A stretch of 64,000 bases of DNA from Flavisolibacter longurius (GTDB lineage Bacteria; Bacteroidota; Bacteroidia; Chitinophagales; Chitinophagaceae), in assembly GCA_014163555.1 (NCBI GenBank), contig JACJGO010000001.1, positions 248,001 to 312,000 of the forward strand, in the 5' to 3' direction. The notes beneath the pieces are model-generated. The model was given only the letters and a program-made list of their open reading frames with translations, did no database searches and was not told the origin of the DNA. Positions within the stretch are counted from its first letter, which is position 1. Each line of letters opens with the position of its first letter. Position numbers and translations under genes: made by a program. Of this stretch, positions 39,219 to 47,800 are shown one piece after another.

Positions 39219-41240
39219 ATGTACATCTCACTTCCAAAACTCATGGCCTCAGTAGCATTCACCGCCGTTACGGCGGGGGCCTTGTTTAGTTGCAAACCTA
39301 AAGGCGCTGAAGCAGCTGTCAGCGGTGATGCAGCGGCAAAAGCTTATGTGGCTCCGGGTAAGTACGATGAATTCTATAATATCGTTTCCGGCGGTTTCAA
39401 CGGCCAGATTGGTATTTATGGCATCCCTTCGGGCCGCTTATTCCGTATCGTTCCTGTTTTTTCTGTCAGCCCCGAAAGTGGCTATGGTTATTCCGAAGAA
39501 ACCAAGCCGATGCTCAACACATCGCATGGTTTTGTTCCCTGGGACGATCTGCACCACATTGCCCTTTCGCAAACCAATGGTGAACATGATGGCCGCTGGG
39601 CATTTGCCAACGGTAACAACACACCCCGCCTGGCCCGTATCGACCTTTCTACGTTCCGCACGTCAGAGATCATCGAGATCCCGAACAGTGCCGGTAACCA
39701 CGCCTCTCCTTTTATCACACAGGGTTCTGAGTACGTTGTAGCGGCAACACGTTTTTCCGTTCCGCTGGAACAAAATGCAGATGTTCCGATTAACACCTAC
39801 AAAGAGAATTTTAAAGGCTCTGTTTCTTTTATCTCTGTTGATCAGCAATCGGGCCAAATGAACCTGGCCTTCCAGATCCGCACTCCGGGTGTGAACTTTG
39901 ACCTTTCCCGTGCCGGTAAAGGAAAATCGCATGGCTGGTTTTTCTTTAGCTGCTACAACTCTGAAAAAGCCAACACCCTGCTGGAAGTAAATGCTTCTGC
40001 CAAGGATAAGGACTTTATCATGGCTGTAAACTGGAAGAAAGCAGAAGAGTACCTGCGTGCCGGTAAAGCCAAAAAAGAGGCGGTAAAGTATGCGCACAAT
40101 GTGTATGACGAAAATTCACACACAGCAACGTCTACCATCAAAACTGAAGTCCTCGTGTTAGATCCAAAAGATTGTCCTGATATGGTGTACATGATCCCTT
40201 GTCCCAAGTCGCCACATGGTACCGATGTAGACCCGTCAGGTGAATACATTGTGGGTTCAGGTAAACTGGCCGCCCTGATTCCTGTTTTCTCGTTTACAAA
40301 ATTCCAGCAAGCCATTGCCAACAAAAGCTTTGACGGCAACTACGATGGCATTCCTGTAATCAAGTACGAAGCTGCTCTGCATGGCGAAGTGCAGAAGCCA
40401 GGCCTCGGACCTTTGCACACTGAATTTGACGCTAACGGCAATGCTTACACCTCTTTCTTTGTTTCGTCTGAAATTGTAAAATGGAGCTTAAAAGACCTGA
40501 AAGTGCTGGACCGTGTACCCACGTACTACTCTATCGGTCACCTGTCAGTACCGGGTGGACCTACCAGCAAGCCCCACGGTAAATACGTGATTGCTTACAA
40601 CAAGATCACCAAAGACCGTTACCTGCCCACTGGTCCCGAGCTGACACAAAGTGCACAACTGTATTCGATCGATGGCGACAAGATGAAGCTTATACTTGAC
40701 TTCCCCACGACAGGCGAACCGCACTATGCTGAAGCCATTCCGGCCAGCCTGCTGAGAGACAAGCAAAGGAAAATCTATAAAATCGAGGAGAACACGCACC
40801 CCTACGCCGCCAAAGGCGAAGGTCAGGCCAAGGTGGTACGCGAAGGCAACAAAGTGCATGTGTACATGACGGCCATCCGTTCGCACCTCACACCGGACAA
40901 TATTGAAGGTGTTCGCCTGGGAGATGAAGTATACTTCCACGTTACCAACCTTGAGCAGGACTGGGATGTACCGCATGGTTTTGCCATCAAAGGCGCCAAC
41001 AATGCAGAAACCCTGGTAATGCCGGGTGAAACACAAACCATCAAGTTTGTTCCGGACAGAGTGGGTATGTACCCCTTCTATTGCACCGACTTCTGCTCTG
41101 CACTGCACCAGGAAATGCAGGGATATCTCAGGGTTTCACCAGCCGGCAGCAATATACCGCTTGCTTTTAGCACAGGCACCAACAAACCTGCTGCTGCAAC
41201 AGCTGGCGACACGAGCAAAAAAGCTACAACCAAACCATAA
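39219..41240 (+). CDS. nosZ: Nitrous oxide reductase NosZ, clade II (Sec-type)
   Basis: Periplasmic copper enzyme reducing N2O to N2, the last denitrification step. The ATG at 39219 gives 673 residues with a Sec-type leader ending in a possible lipobox (AVTAGALFSCKPKG) and no twin-Arg, the mark of clade II enzymes. The N-terminal seven-bladed propeller carries the CuZ His set (DDLHHIALSQTNGEHDGRW, NSAGNHASPF, SPHGTDVDPSG, GPLHTEFD, SKPHGKY). The C-terminal cupredoxin domain carries CuA: FYCTDFCSALHQEM (C-x3-C-x3-H-x2-M, about 620-635). It is first in a plus-strand nos gene series ending with nosY. Confidence 0.98.
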   Translation: MYISLPKLMASVAFTAVTAGALFSCKPKGAEAAVSGDAAAKAYVAPGKYDEFYNIVSGGFNGQIGIYGIPSGRLFRIVPVFSVSPESGYGYSEETKPMLNTSHGFVPWDDLHHIALSQTNGEHDGRWAFANGNNTPRLARIDLSTFRTSEIIEIPNSAGNHASPFITQGSEYVVAATRFSVPLEQNADVPINTYKENFKGSVSFISVDQQSGQMNLAFQIRTPGVNFDLSRAGKGKSHGWFFFSCYNSEKANTLLEVNASAKDKDFIMAVNWKKAEEYLRAGKAKKEAVKYAHNVYDENSHTATSTIKTEVLVLDPKDCPDMVYMIPCPKSPHGTDVDPSGEYIVGSGKLAALIPVFSFTKFQQAIANKSFDGNYDGIPVIKYEAALHGEVQKPGLGPLHTEFDANGNAYTSFFVSSEIVKWSLKDLKVLDRVPTYYSIGHLSVPGGPTSKPHGKYVIAYNKITKDRYLPTGPELTQSAQLYSIDGDKMKLILDFPTTGEPHYAEAIPASLLRDKQRKIYKIEENTHPYAAKGEGQAKVVREGNKVHVYMTAIRSHLTPDNIEGVRLGDEVYFHVTNLEQDWDVPHGFAIKGANNAETLVMPGETQTIKFVPDRVGMYPFYCTDFCSALHQEMQGYLRVSPAGSNIPLAFSTGTNKPAAATAGDTSKKATTKP

Positions 41241-41306
41241 TCAATTATCAAAGCATCCCGTTGTCGTTAAGCCGGGCAGCGGGACTGCTTCTTTAAAAGC
41301 TGTTTT

Positions 41307-41864
41307 ATGAAAAAAATATTTGTATTTGGAATCGCCTCTCTCCTCTTGTGGGCCTGCAATTCTGGCAACACAGAAGCTACGACGTCAACAGAAACCGAAG
41401 CTGCTGTAGGTGGTGGACAATCTGCCGTAGTAGATGATGAATCGGCAAAAGACGTGGTAAAAGTTGCAGCCGGCTCACCCGATCATACAACACTTGTAGC
41501 TGCAGTTAAAAAAGCAGAACTGGTGGATGCACTTTCCAATGCAGGACCGTTTACCGTGTTTGCCCCGGTGAATGCAGCCTTTGATAAATTACCGGCCGGA
41601 ACGGTTGACGACCTGATGAAGCCGGAGAACAAAGAGAAACTGCAGGACATTTTGCAGTATCATGTATATGTAGGCAGTTTGAATACAAACCTGATGCAGG
41701 ATGGCCAAACGCTGAACCAGGTGAATGGCGGCAACATCACCATTAGTAAAGACGCGGAAGGCAAAATAAAAATCAACAACAGTGCTACAGTAGTAGCCAG
41801 TATCCCGGCCTCGAATGGCATCATTCATGTGATAGATGCTGTTTTATTGCCGCCGGCGAAATAA
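41307..41864 (+). CDS. Fasciclin-domain lipoprotein
   Basis: A 185-residue lipoprotein (lipobox SLLLWACNSGN) with one FAS1 domain: VKVAAGSPDHTTLVAAVKKAELVDALSNAGPFTVFAPVNAAFDKLP, LQYHVYVG and NGIIHVIDAVLLPP. FAS1 domains mediate adhesion or protein contacts. Its place between nosZ and the nosL-containing gene suggests an accessory role at the N2O reductase, but that is inference. A strong terminator-like hairpin follows it. Confidence 0.9.
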   Translation: MKKIFVFGIASLLLWACNSGNTEATTSTETEAAVGGGQSAVVDDESAKDVVKVAAGSPDHTTLVAAVKKAELVDALSNAGPFTVFAPVNAAFDKLPAGTVDDLMKPENKEKLQDILQYHVYVGSLNTNLMQDGQTLNQVNGGNITISKDAEGKIKINNSATVVASIPASNGIIHVIDAVLLPPAK

Positions 41865-41871
41865 CCTAACC

Positions 41872-41906
41872 AAACAATCCGGGGCTAACTGCTCCGGATT
41901 GTTTTA
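41872..41906 (+). terminator. Intra-cluster terminator between fasciclin and nosL genes
   Basis: AAACAATCCGG/CCGGATTGTTT 11-bp stem with an 11-base loop and a T run. It divides the nos cluster into nosZ-fasciclin and nosL-nosD-nosF-nosY, probably letting only part of the transcription through. Confidence 0.75.
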
Positions 41907-41919
41907 AAAACCCGATAGC

Positions 41920-42957
41920 ATGAAAAAGATGAGCACGATTTCAAGGACATTAATAGCAGTTGCATCGGCAGGCATGATTGCAGTTTTTTTCTTACCTGTA
42001 TGGGCCATTTACCTCATAGCACCCCAATACCCCGAAGGACTGGAAATGAACATCTGGCTGACAAAGATTACCGGTCAGGTTGACATTATCAATGGATTAA
42101 ACCACTACATCGGTATGAAGCACATTAGTGCTGACATGTTTCCCGAGTTTGGTTATATGAAATACATCCTTGCCGGCTTTATCGTGTATGGATTGCTGGT
42201 AGCCGTCATCGGCAGCCGTAAGTTCTTACTTTCTCTTCTTGTGTTAACCGTTCTCCTGGCTGGTGCCGCCCTTTACGATTTCTACCAGTGGGGCTACGAT
42301 TATGGTCACAACCTCGACCCTAACGCCGCTATTAAAGTACCCGGCTTCAGCTACCAACCACCCGTTATTGGCCATAAAACCTTACTGAATTTTGACGCTT
42401 ACTCCTACCCCGACACAGGTGGATGGATCATCACCATTGCCGGTGCCGTTTTCTTTCTGGTTTATTTTTATGAGTGGTATAAAAACAGAAAGCTTGTGCA
42501 AACAACAAAAGGATCAAAACAAGTTGCATCGTCCAAAATGGCTGTTGCTGCTCTGGCAGTAGTCATGCTTTCTTCCTGCAATACAGAACCGGAACCATTT
42601 GCCATTGGTAAGGACCTTTGCGAAGATTGCAAGATGACGATCATGGAGCCGCAGTTTGGCGCGGAGATTATCACCAACAAAGGAAGAATCTTTAAATTTG
42701 ACGACCTGCACTGCGTAGTCAATTACATCAACAAAGAAAAAATAGCCCAGAGCGATATAAAACAAACGGTTGCTATTGACTACAACAATGCCAACCAGTT
42801 TGTAAATGTTACAGAAGCGGCGTTTGTAACCAGCCCGCAATTAAAAAGCCCGATGAACAGCAACACAGCAGCCTTTGCCACTAAAGATGCAGCGGAGAAA
42901 ATAGCTGCCCAAACCGGTGGGACACTGAAAGACTGGAACGCTGTTTTGAAACCCTAA
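41920..42957 (+). CDS. nosL: Membrane protein-NosL fusion, copper delivery to NosZ
   Basis: A 345-residue fusion. Residues 1-200 are a membrane part with four helices (about 10-33, 82-97, 102-120, 168-185) and a periplasmic loop with NHYIGMKHIS. Residues 207-345 are a NosL copper chaperone: MAVAALAVVMLSSCNTEP looks exactly like a lipoprotein signal with lipobox Cys220, then CEDCKM (Cys234, Cys237, Met239), FGAEIITNKGRIFKFDDLHCVVNYI. The lipobox now lies inside the chain; no good leader precedes the internal ATG. It is followed 15 bases on by nosD. Confidence 0.9.
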   Translation: MKKMSTISRTLIAVASAGMIAVFFLPVWAIYLIAPQYPEGLEMNIWLTKITGQVDIINGLNHYIGMKHISADMFPEFGYMKYILAGFIVYGLLVAVIGSRKFLLSLLVLTVLLAGAALYDFYQWGYDYGHNLDPNAAIKVPGFSYQPPVIGHKTLLNFDAYSYPDTGGWIITIAGAVFFLVYFYEWYKNRKLVQTTKGSKQVASSKMAVAALAVVMLSSCNTEPEPFAIGKDLCEDCKMTIMEPQFGAEIITNKGRIFKFDDLHCVVNYINKEKIAQSDIKQTVAIDYNNANQFVNVTEAAFVTSPQLKSPMNSNTAAFATKDAAEKIAAQTGGTLKDWNAVLKP

Positions 42958-42972
42958 GAACCGGAGATACCA

Positions 42973-44205
42973 ATGAAACAGCTCCTGACCATACTCTTCT
43001 TTTTCTTTGTCCTGCCGGCCTGGTCACGAACAATCGTGGTTGGTCCTGCCGAAAGCATTAAAACGGTGAAGGGCGGATTTAGTGCTGCAGTAAACGGCGA
43101 CACGGTGCTGCTGAAAAAAGGCGTTTACAAAGAAGGCAACCTGCAACTGACCAAATCCATTTTTTTTATTGGTGAAGAAGGCGCTGTGCTGGATGGCGAG
43201 CATAAAAATGAGATCCTCACCATCAGCGGCGAAGGCATTGTTGTAAAAGGCATCCGGTTTCAATACTCCGGTTATTCCAGCATGAATGATTATGCATCTA
43301 TTAAACTGGTGGACGCCTCATTTGTGTTGCTGGAAAACAACGTGATCGACCAAGCTTATTTTGCCATCCACATTGCCAACTCCACTTATTGTGTGGTACG
43401 AAACAACACCATCACCGGACTCACAAAAACCGAACAAACATCGGGCAACGGCATTCACCTCTGGAAATGCGAGAACATGCTGGTGAAGGGAAACACTGTC
43501 CAGGGCCACCGCGACGGAATCTATTTTGAATTTGTCACCCACTCTACCATCGAAGACAACAACAGCTTTAACAACATCCGGTACGGCCTTCACTTTATGT
43601 TCTCCAACAACGACAGTTACATTGGCAACACCTTCACCGGAAATGGTGCCGGTGTGGCCGTGATGTATTCGCACCACGTACTGATGCACAGCAACCGCTT
43701 TGAGCAAAACTGGGGACCAAATGCCTACGGCCTGCTCCTGAAAGAGATCAACGACTCGCAAATCATCAGCAATACGTTTGATAAAAACACCGTGGGTGTG
43801 CTGATGGAAACCACCAACCGGATTGAAGTGGCAAACAACCAGTTCCGGAACAACGGCTGGGCCCTGCGCATTCAGGCCAGTTGCGATGACAACCTGGTGC
43901 AGCAAAATGATTTTGCCGCCAACACCTTTGATGTGGCAACCAACGGCAGCCTGACGCTGAATCGCTTTGTGCACAATTATTGGGACAAATATGACGGCTA
44001 CGATATGAACCGCGATGGTATTGGCGATGTGCCCTACCATCCGGTGAGTATGTACTCGATGGTGATAGAACAGAATCCGAATGCGGTGATCCTGATGCGA
44101 AGCTTTATGGTGACCTTGCTGGATAAGGCGGAAAAAGCCATTCCCAGCCTGACACCAGAAAACCTCGTGGATGAAGCACCGGTAATGAAAATGATTACAC
44201 GATGA
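42973..44205 (+). CDS. nosD: NosD, periplasmic CASH-repeat accessory protein
   Basis: A 410-residue exported protein (signal QLLTILFFFFVLPAWS) needed with NosF and NosY for CuZ maturation in NosZ. A right-handed beta-helix of carbohydrate-binding/sugar-hydrolase repeats is plain: ENNVIDQAYFAIHIANSTYCVVRNNTI, LVKGNTVQGHRDGIYFEF, STIEDNNSFNNIRYGLHFMFSNNDSYIGNTF and so on, ending with the NosD block HNYWDKYDGYDMNRDGIGD. Its stop overlaps the nosF start (ATGA). Confidence 0.97.
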   Translation: MKQLLTILFFFFVLPAWSRTIVVGPAESIKTVKGGFSAAVNGDTVLLKKGVYKEGNLQLTKSIFFIGEEGAVLDGEHKNEILTISGEGIVVKGIRFQYSGYSSMNDYASIKLVDASFVLLENNVIDQAYFAIHIANSTYCVVRNNTITGLTKTEQTSGNGIHLWKCENMLVKGNTVQGHRDGIYFEFVTHSTIEDNNSFNNIRYGLHFMFSNNDSYIGNTFTGNGAGVAVMYSHHVLMHSNRFEQNWGPNAYGLLLKEINDSQIISNTFDKNTVGVLMETTNRIEVANNQFRNNGWALRIQASCDDNLVQQNDFAANTFDVATNGSLTLNRFVHNYWDKYDGYDMNRDGIGDVPYHPVSMYSMVIEQNPNAVILMRSFMVTLLDKAEKAIPSLTPENLVDEAPVMKMITR

Positions 44206-44945
44206 TACACATAGAGAATCTGCAGAAGCGCTTTAAGAAGTTACAGGCCCTGCACAATATAACAGTGGACTTTCAGAAAGGACAGGTGATTTCACTGATT
44301 GGTCCAAACGGCTCGGGAAAGACCACGCTGATCAAAAGCATACTGGGACTGGTAAGGCCTGATAGCGGGAAAATAACCTTCAATGGTGTTCCGGTGGAGA
44401 AAGACATTGCCTACCGCCGCAACATTGGTTATATGCCGCAGATAGGCCGCTACCCCGACAACATGACCATCGGCCAGTTGTTCAGCATGATGAAAAACCT
44501 GCACAACGATCGCAAGCAACTGGATGAAGAACTTTTTCAGAGCTTCAAGCTGCACACCATGCTGGAAAAGCCCATGAAGGGGTTGTCGGGCGGTACGCGG
44601 CAGAAAGTAAGTGCAGCGCTGGCGTTTATGTTTGATGCGGAAGTTTTGATTCTGGACGAACCCACCGCCGGCCTCGATCCGCTGTCATCGGAAATCCTGA
44701 AAGAAAAAATCCTCAAAGAAAAACAGAAAGGAAAACTGATTCTGATTACATCGCATATCCTGACCGATCTGGAAGAGCTGACCACGGACGTGTTGTACCT
44801 GCAGGACGGACAGGTTGTGTTTTACAAATCGCTGCAGAATCTTTTCGCCCTTACCGGTGAAGACAAACTGGGTAAAGCCATCGCATACTTTATGCGGTAT
44901 GGCATCAAACCGAAAGAATTAAATCAATTGAAAATTGCAAAATAG
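44202..44945 (+). CDS. nosF: NosF, ABC transporter ATPase
   Basis: A 247-residue cytoplasmic ATPase of the NosDFY complex. Walker A IGPNGSGKTTLIKS, Q-loop YMPQIG, signature LSGGTRQKVSAAL, Walker B VLILDEPTAGLDP and H-loop ITSH are all intact. It overlaps nosD by 4 bases (coupled). A heptamer repeat array starts at the base after its TAG stop and separates it from nosY. Confidence 0.97.
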   Translation: MIHIENLQKRFKKLQALHNITVDFQKGQVISLIGPNGSGKTTLIKSILGLVRPDSGKITFNGVPVEKDIAYRRNIGYMPQIGRYPDNMTIGQLFSMMKNLHNDRKQLDEELFQSFKLHTMLEKPMKGLSGGTRQKVSAALAFMFDAEVLILDEPTAGLDPLSSEILKEKILKEKQKGKLILITSHILTDLEELTTDVLYLQDGQVVFYKSLQNLFALTGEDKLGKAIAYFMRYGIKPKELNQLKIAK

Positions 44946-45040
44946 TGAGTGGTGAATTGTGAATGGTGAGTAGTGAAGCCATTATTTTTAGAACAACATA
45001 CTCACGACTGACCACTGATCATTCACAACTCACAATCCAC
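44946..45040. repeat. Mirrored heptamer array D between nosF and nosY
   Basis: Starting directly after the nosF stop: TGAGTGG, TGAATTG, TGAATGG, TGAGTAG, TGAAGCC (44946-44980). An opposite arm TACTCAC, GACTGAC, CACTGAT, CATTCAC, AACTCAC, AATCCAC occupies 44999-45040, ending 14 bases before the nosY start. The arms can form a long imperfect hairpin within the operon. Confidence 0.8.
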
Positions 45041-45054
45041 AAAAATATTTCGTT

Positions 45055-45822
45055 ATGCTTAAGCTATCCAAATACGTCCTTTACGATATTCTCCGCAACA
45101 AAGTGGTGCTGGCCTATACGGCCTTCCTGTTGCTGGTTTCGTTTTCTCTTTTCCAAATGGAAGAAAACAGCAGCAAAGCGGTATTGAGCCTGCTGAACAT
45201 TGTGCTGATTGTTGTACCGCTGGTGAGCATGGTGTTTTCCACTATTCACTGGTACAACTCCTATGAATTCATTGAACTGATGCTGACGCAACCTGTGAGC
45301 AGACGAAATGTTTTGCTCAGCGAATTTGCAGGCATTGGATCTTCCCTTGTTACAGCCTATCTGGTGGGTGTGGGCATACCCGTGCTCCTTTATAATTTCG
45401 ACAGTACGGGCATGGCGCTGCTCCTGATTGGCGCCCTTCTTACGCTTGTCTTTACGGCGATAGCTTTTTTCGCCTCCATCAAGTCAAGAGACAAGGCCCG
45501 TGGCATTGGTGCCGCCCTCCTGCTATGGTTTTATTTTGCGCTGATCTTCGATGGCCTGCTCCTGCTGGTGTTGTTTACATTTTCCGATTATCCGCTGGAA
45601 AAGATCATCCTCTTCCTTTCTTCTTTCAATCCCATTGACCTTGGACGAATTTACCTCATGCTGCAGATGGATGTAAGCGCTTTGATGGGATATACCGGCG
45701 CCGTGTACAAAGACTTTTTCGGTGGCCAGGCTGGCCTGTTTTACACGCTGGGAATCCTGTTGCTCTGGATCGCAGTGCCGCTTTTACTTTCTATCCGGTC
45801 TTTCAACAAAAAAGATTTGTAA
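45055..45822 (+). CDS. nosY: NosY, ABC transporter permease
   Basis: A 255-residue inner-membrane permease with six helices, partner of NosF. Family pattern: KYVLYDILRNKVVLAYTAFLLLVSFSLF, YNSYEFIELMLTQPVSRRNVLLSEFAG (ABC-2 type), and FSDYPLEKIILFLSSFNPIDLGRIYLMLQMD, typical of NosY. It ends the nos series; the next gene is convergent. Confidence 0.95.
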   Translation: MLKLSKYVLYDILRNKVVLAYTAFLLLVSFSLFQMEENSSKAVLSLLNIVLIVVPLVSMVFSTIHWYNSYEFIELMLTQPVSRRNVLLSEFAGIGSSLVTAYLVGVGIPVLLYNFDSTGMALLLIGALLTLVFTAIAFFASIKSRDKARGIGAALLLWFYFALIFDGLLLLVLFTFSDYPLEKIILFLSSFNPIDLGRIYLMLQMDVSALMGYTGAVYKDFFGGQAGLFYTLGILLLWIAVPLLLSIRSFNKKDL

Positions 45823-45934
45823 TTCGACAGTTACCGTTCCAATAGGTACAAGATCATTAAAAGGAAAGTAAGCCTGTTCTCAGATCAATCCTGACCGGAA
45901 TCTATTGCTGCTTTCTGTACCAATTTATTTCAGA

Positions 45935-47197
45935 CTACCCGATTGTGAAAGGCGCCGATTCTTCCAGCCTTTGGCTTACGCTTCTTCCGGAAAAAGGCTT
46001 TTTTGCTAGCAGAGAGCGGAGTATAAAGATAATCCCCAGCGGAAAGAACACACTGAAAGCTATCAAACATTCCGTGTAAAATGGGATTCGAAATGAAAAG
46101 ACCGCACCGGCTGCCTGCAGCACTAACAGGGTTTCGGTTGTAAAAAAGGAGAAAAGAAAAAAGCCCAATCCTTGTTTGGATGATCTTCTATCGGGCAGCA
46201 CGCTGGCAAAAACAAAAAGTGTAACAAATCCCAGTAACACCAAGTGCAGGTAAGCAATCACCAGGTTGCGTTGTTCATAAGCCAATTGCGCCACCGCCGG
46301 AAATGCACTAAAAACCTGCAGCAGGCTTTTCAGCACCAGGGCTGAGAGCGAAAGATACAGGAGAAAAGATTTGTTCAAACCCGCTCTGACAACATCTTTC
46401 AGGAGATAGAAAACAGCCGCAAGTTGCAATAGGGCTGCGGCACCGCCTAGCCAATTGAACAAGACAGAAGGTTGATGCCAAAGGATGGAAAGTGCATACG
46501 CTGGTACAAGGGCTGTGTTCAATAAGAAAAACACTTTATTACCGTAAACCGTCTTCCCCCTTTTCTCTAGCATGCGATACAAAAGAGCCAGTACAAAAAA
46601 GGTAAAAAAGCCATTGTACTGAAAGTGCAGGTAGAAGTAGATAGCATCAAAATAAAGCGGGCTACCGCTTTTGCCCATCGCCATCAGGGGGCCCAATGCA
46701 AACGGTCCGAGAGAAGACAGGCAGGCATAAAACAGTCCCCATGTTATAAACCGGTATGATGTGGTTGTTGGCAGCGTTGATACCACTTTGGCAACAACAA
46801 CAGTGAGATAGACCGTAGCCACAATTGCCACCGTGGAAAAAGAAATACTCACGGCTTTGTATCCCTGCAGGGGAAAAGCGATCAGCATGCCGTAAGCCGA
46901 CAACAGGATCAGCGCCGCCGTATTTCGCCAATGACGATACGGGATTTTTTCCCCGATGCCGGGAAAGCACTTCATGAGCAGCACAAACAACACCAGCATC
47001 ACCCAGCCTGTAAATGCAAAATGCGAATGGCCGTGCAAAATATTTTTATAGGTAAAAGGGAAAGAAGAAAGCAGCGGAAAGGCCCGCAGCAAAACGCCCA
47101 GCAAGGCAACTACCAGCAGGTTTACAAAAGACAGCAACAACAATCGTCGTTGCAAGATGTCCTTTTTTGTCTTCTCGATGCTGGCGGTAAAGGGCAT
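45935..47197 (-). CDS. His-rich ~12-helix membrane protein, unknown (copy 2)
   Basis: 420 residues from the ATG at 47197 (a TTG two codons upstream is open). Paralogue of the gene at 36762 with the same helix layout and conserved motifs: HGHSHFAFTGW (His57, His59), FPLQGYKAVSISFS, DAIYFYLHFQYNGFF (His191), ILWH (His241) and AYLHLVLLGFV (His318). The N-terminus carries a charged cytoplasmic segment (IEKTKKDILQRR). Possible haem/copper ligands at the helix His; function unknown. It is transcribed toward nosY and has an FNR-like box identical to that of copy 1. Confidence 0.7.
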   Translation of the reverse strand: MPFTASIEKTKKDILQRRLLLLSFVNLLVVALLGVLLRAFPLLSSFPFTYKNILHGHSHFAFTGWVMLVLFVLLMKCFPGIGEKIPYRHWRNTAALILLSAYGMLIAFPLQGYKAVSISFSTVAIVATVYLTVVVAKVVSTLPTTTSYRFITWGLFYACLSSLGPFALGPLMAMGKSGSPLYFDAIYFYLHFQYNGFFTFFVLALLYRMLEKRGKTVYGNKVFFLLNTALVPAYALSILWHQPSVLFNWLGGAAALLQLAAVFYLLKDVVRAGLNKSFLLYLSLSALVLKSLLQVFSAFPAVAQLAYEQRNLVIAYLHLVLLGFVTLFVFASVLPDRRSSKQGLGFFLFSFFTTETLLVLQAAGAVFSFRIPFYTECLIAFSVFFPLGIIFILRSLLAKKPFSGRSVSQRLEESAPFTIG

Positions 47198-47253
47198 GCA
47201 CAAAGGTGCGGCTTACCAGTCGCCCACTTGCTTTTCTTTCTCAAAGCAATGGC

Positions 47254-47265
47254 TGATTTTCATCA
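47254..47265. promoter_or_regulatory. FNR-like box TGATTTTCATCA upstream of copy 2
   Basis: Identical to the 12-mer at 36655. It is centred about 62 bases before the start codon. A separate inverted repeat CATCG-N5-CGATG lies at 47285-47299. Confidence 0.6.
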
Positions 47266-47336
47266 GTATCTACCTTTTGCGAGACATCGTATTTCGATGA
47301 CGAGAACCTTTCTTTTCAGGTAGCTCTGATACTAAA

Positions 47337-47361
47337 AAAGGTCCCTGTTCGGGACCCTTTC
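47337..47361 (-). terminator. Terminator of YtxH-like gene
   Basis: AAGGTCCC-TGTTC-GGGACCCTT hairpin, flanked by A and T runs, just after the stop of the small gene at 47366. Confidence 0.75.
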
Positions 47362-47365
47362 CATT

Positions 47366-47548
47366 TTAAATAGCATCCGGCATTTCTTCACCGGAACGGC
47401 TAAAGCGTTCCTTTACTTTTCCTACGGTGTCATCGGCCTTTTCACGAATGTCATCAACCGTGTCCAGAAAACCTTCTTCGTCCATGAGATACCAAACGAC
47501 GCCGGCAACGGCGGCAGCCACCAGGGCGCCAACTAAAATTTTATTCAT
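47366..47548 (-). CDS. Small YtxH-like membrane protein
   Basis: A 60-residue protein from the ATG at 47548 (MNKILVGALVAAAVAGVVWYLM), with one N-terminal helix followed by a charged amphipathic region (DTVDDIREKADDTVGKVKERF). This is the general plan of YtxH/gas-vesicle-like small stress proteins. It is monocistronic with a terminator. Confidence 0.65.
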   Translation of the reverse strand: MNKILVGALVAAAVAGVVWYLMDEEGFLDTVDDIREKADDTVGKVKERFSRSGEEMPDAI

Positions 47549-47800
47549 TGTAATGGATTTGGGTGCGTTTATCAATTTCACCGGGCCAGAACCTCAACAT
47601 TGTTACTGTAAAAAATCGTGCCGTTGTGGTAAAGGCTGGTTGCGATTCCGCTTTTGGAAGATTGTTTCCAAAATCGTCGCATCTGTTCTAAACCGACAAG
47701 TGTACATTTTTCGCCTTACCGGCTCTGCCAGAATAATTTGTATTTCGGCAAAGGCTGCATTGTTTGCACATGACCATCATCGAAACAAACGGCAGTAAGC
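47549..47800. other. Non-coding gap
   Basis: About 250 bases without a supported gene, palindrome or hairpin. It should contain the promoter of the YtxH-like gene and the 3' end of the gene at 47801. Confidence 0.4.

Noticed and set aside
43318-44040. A 240-codon minus-strand frame inside nosD
   Set aside because: Val/His-rich translation produced by the Asn-rich beta-helix repeats on the other strand; no start context and no family match.
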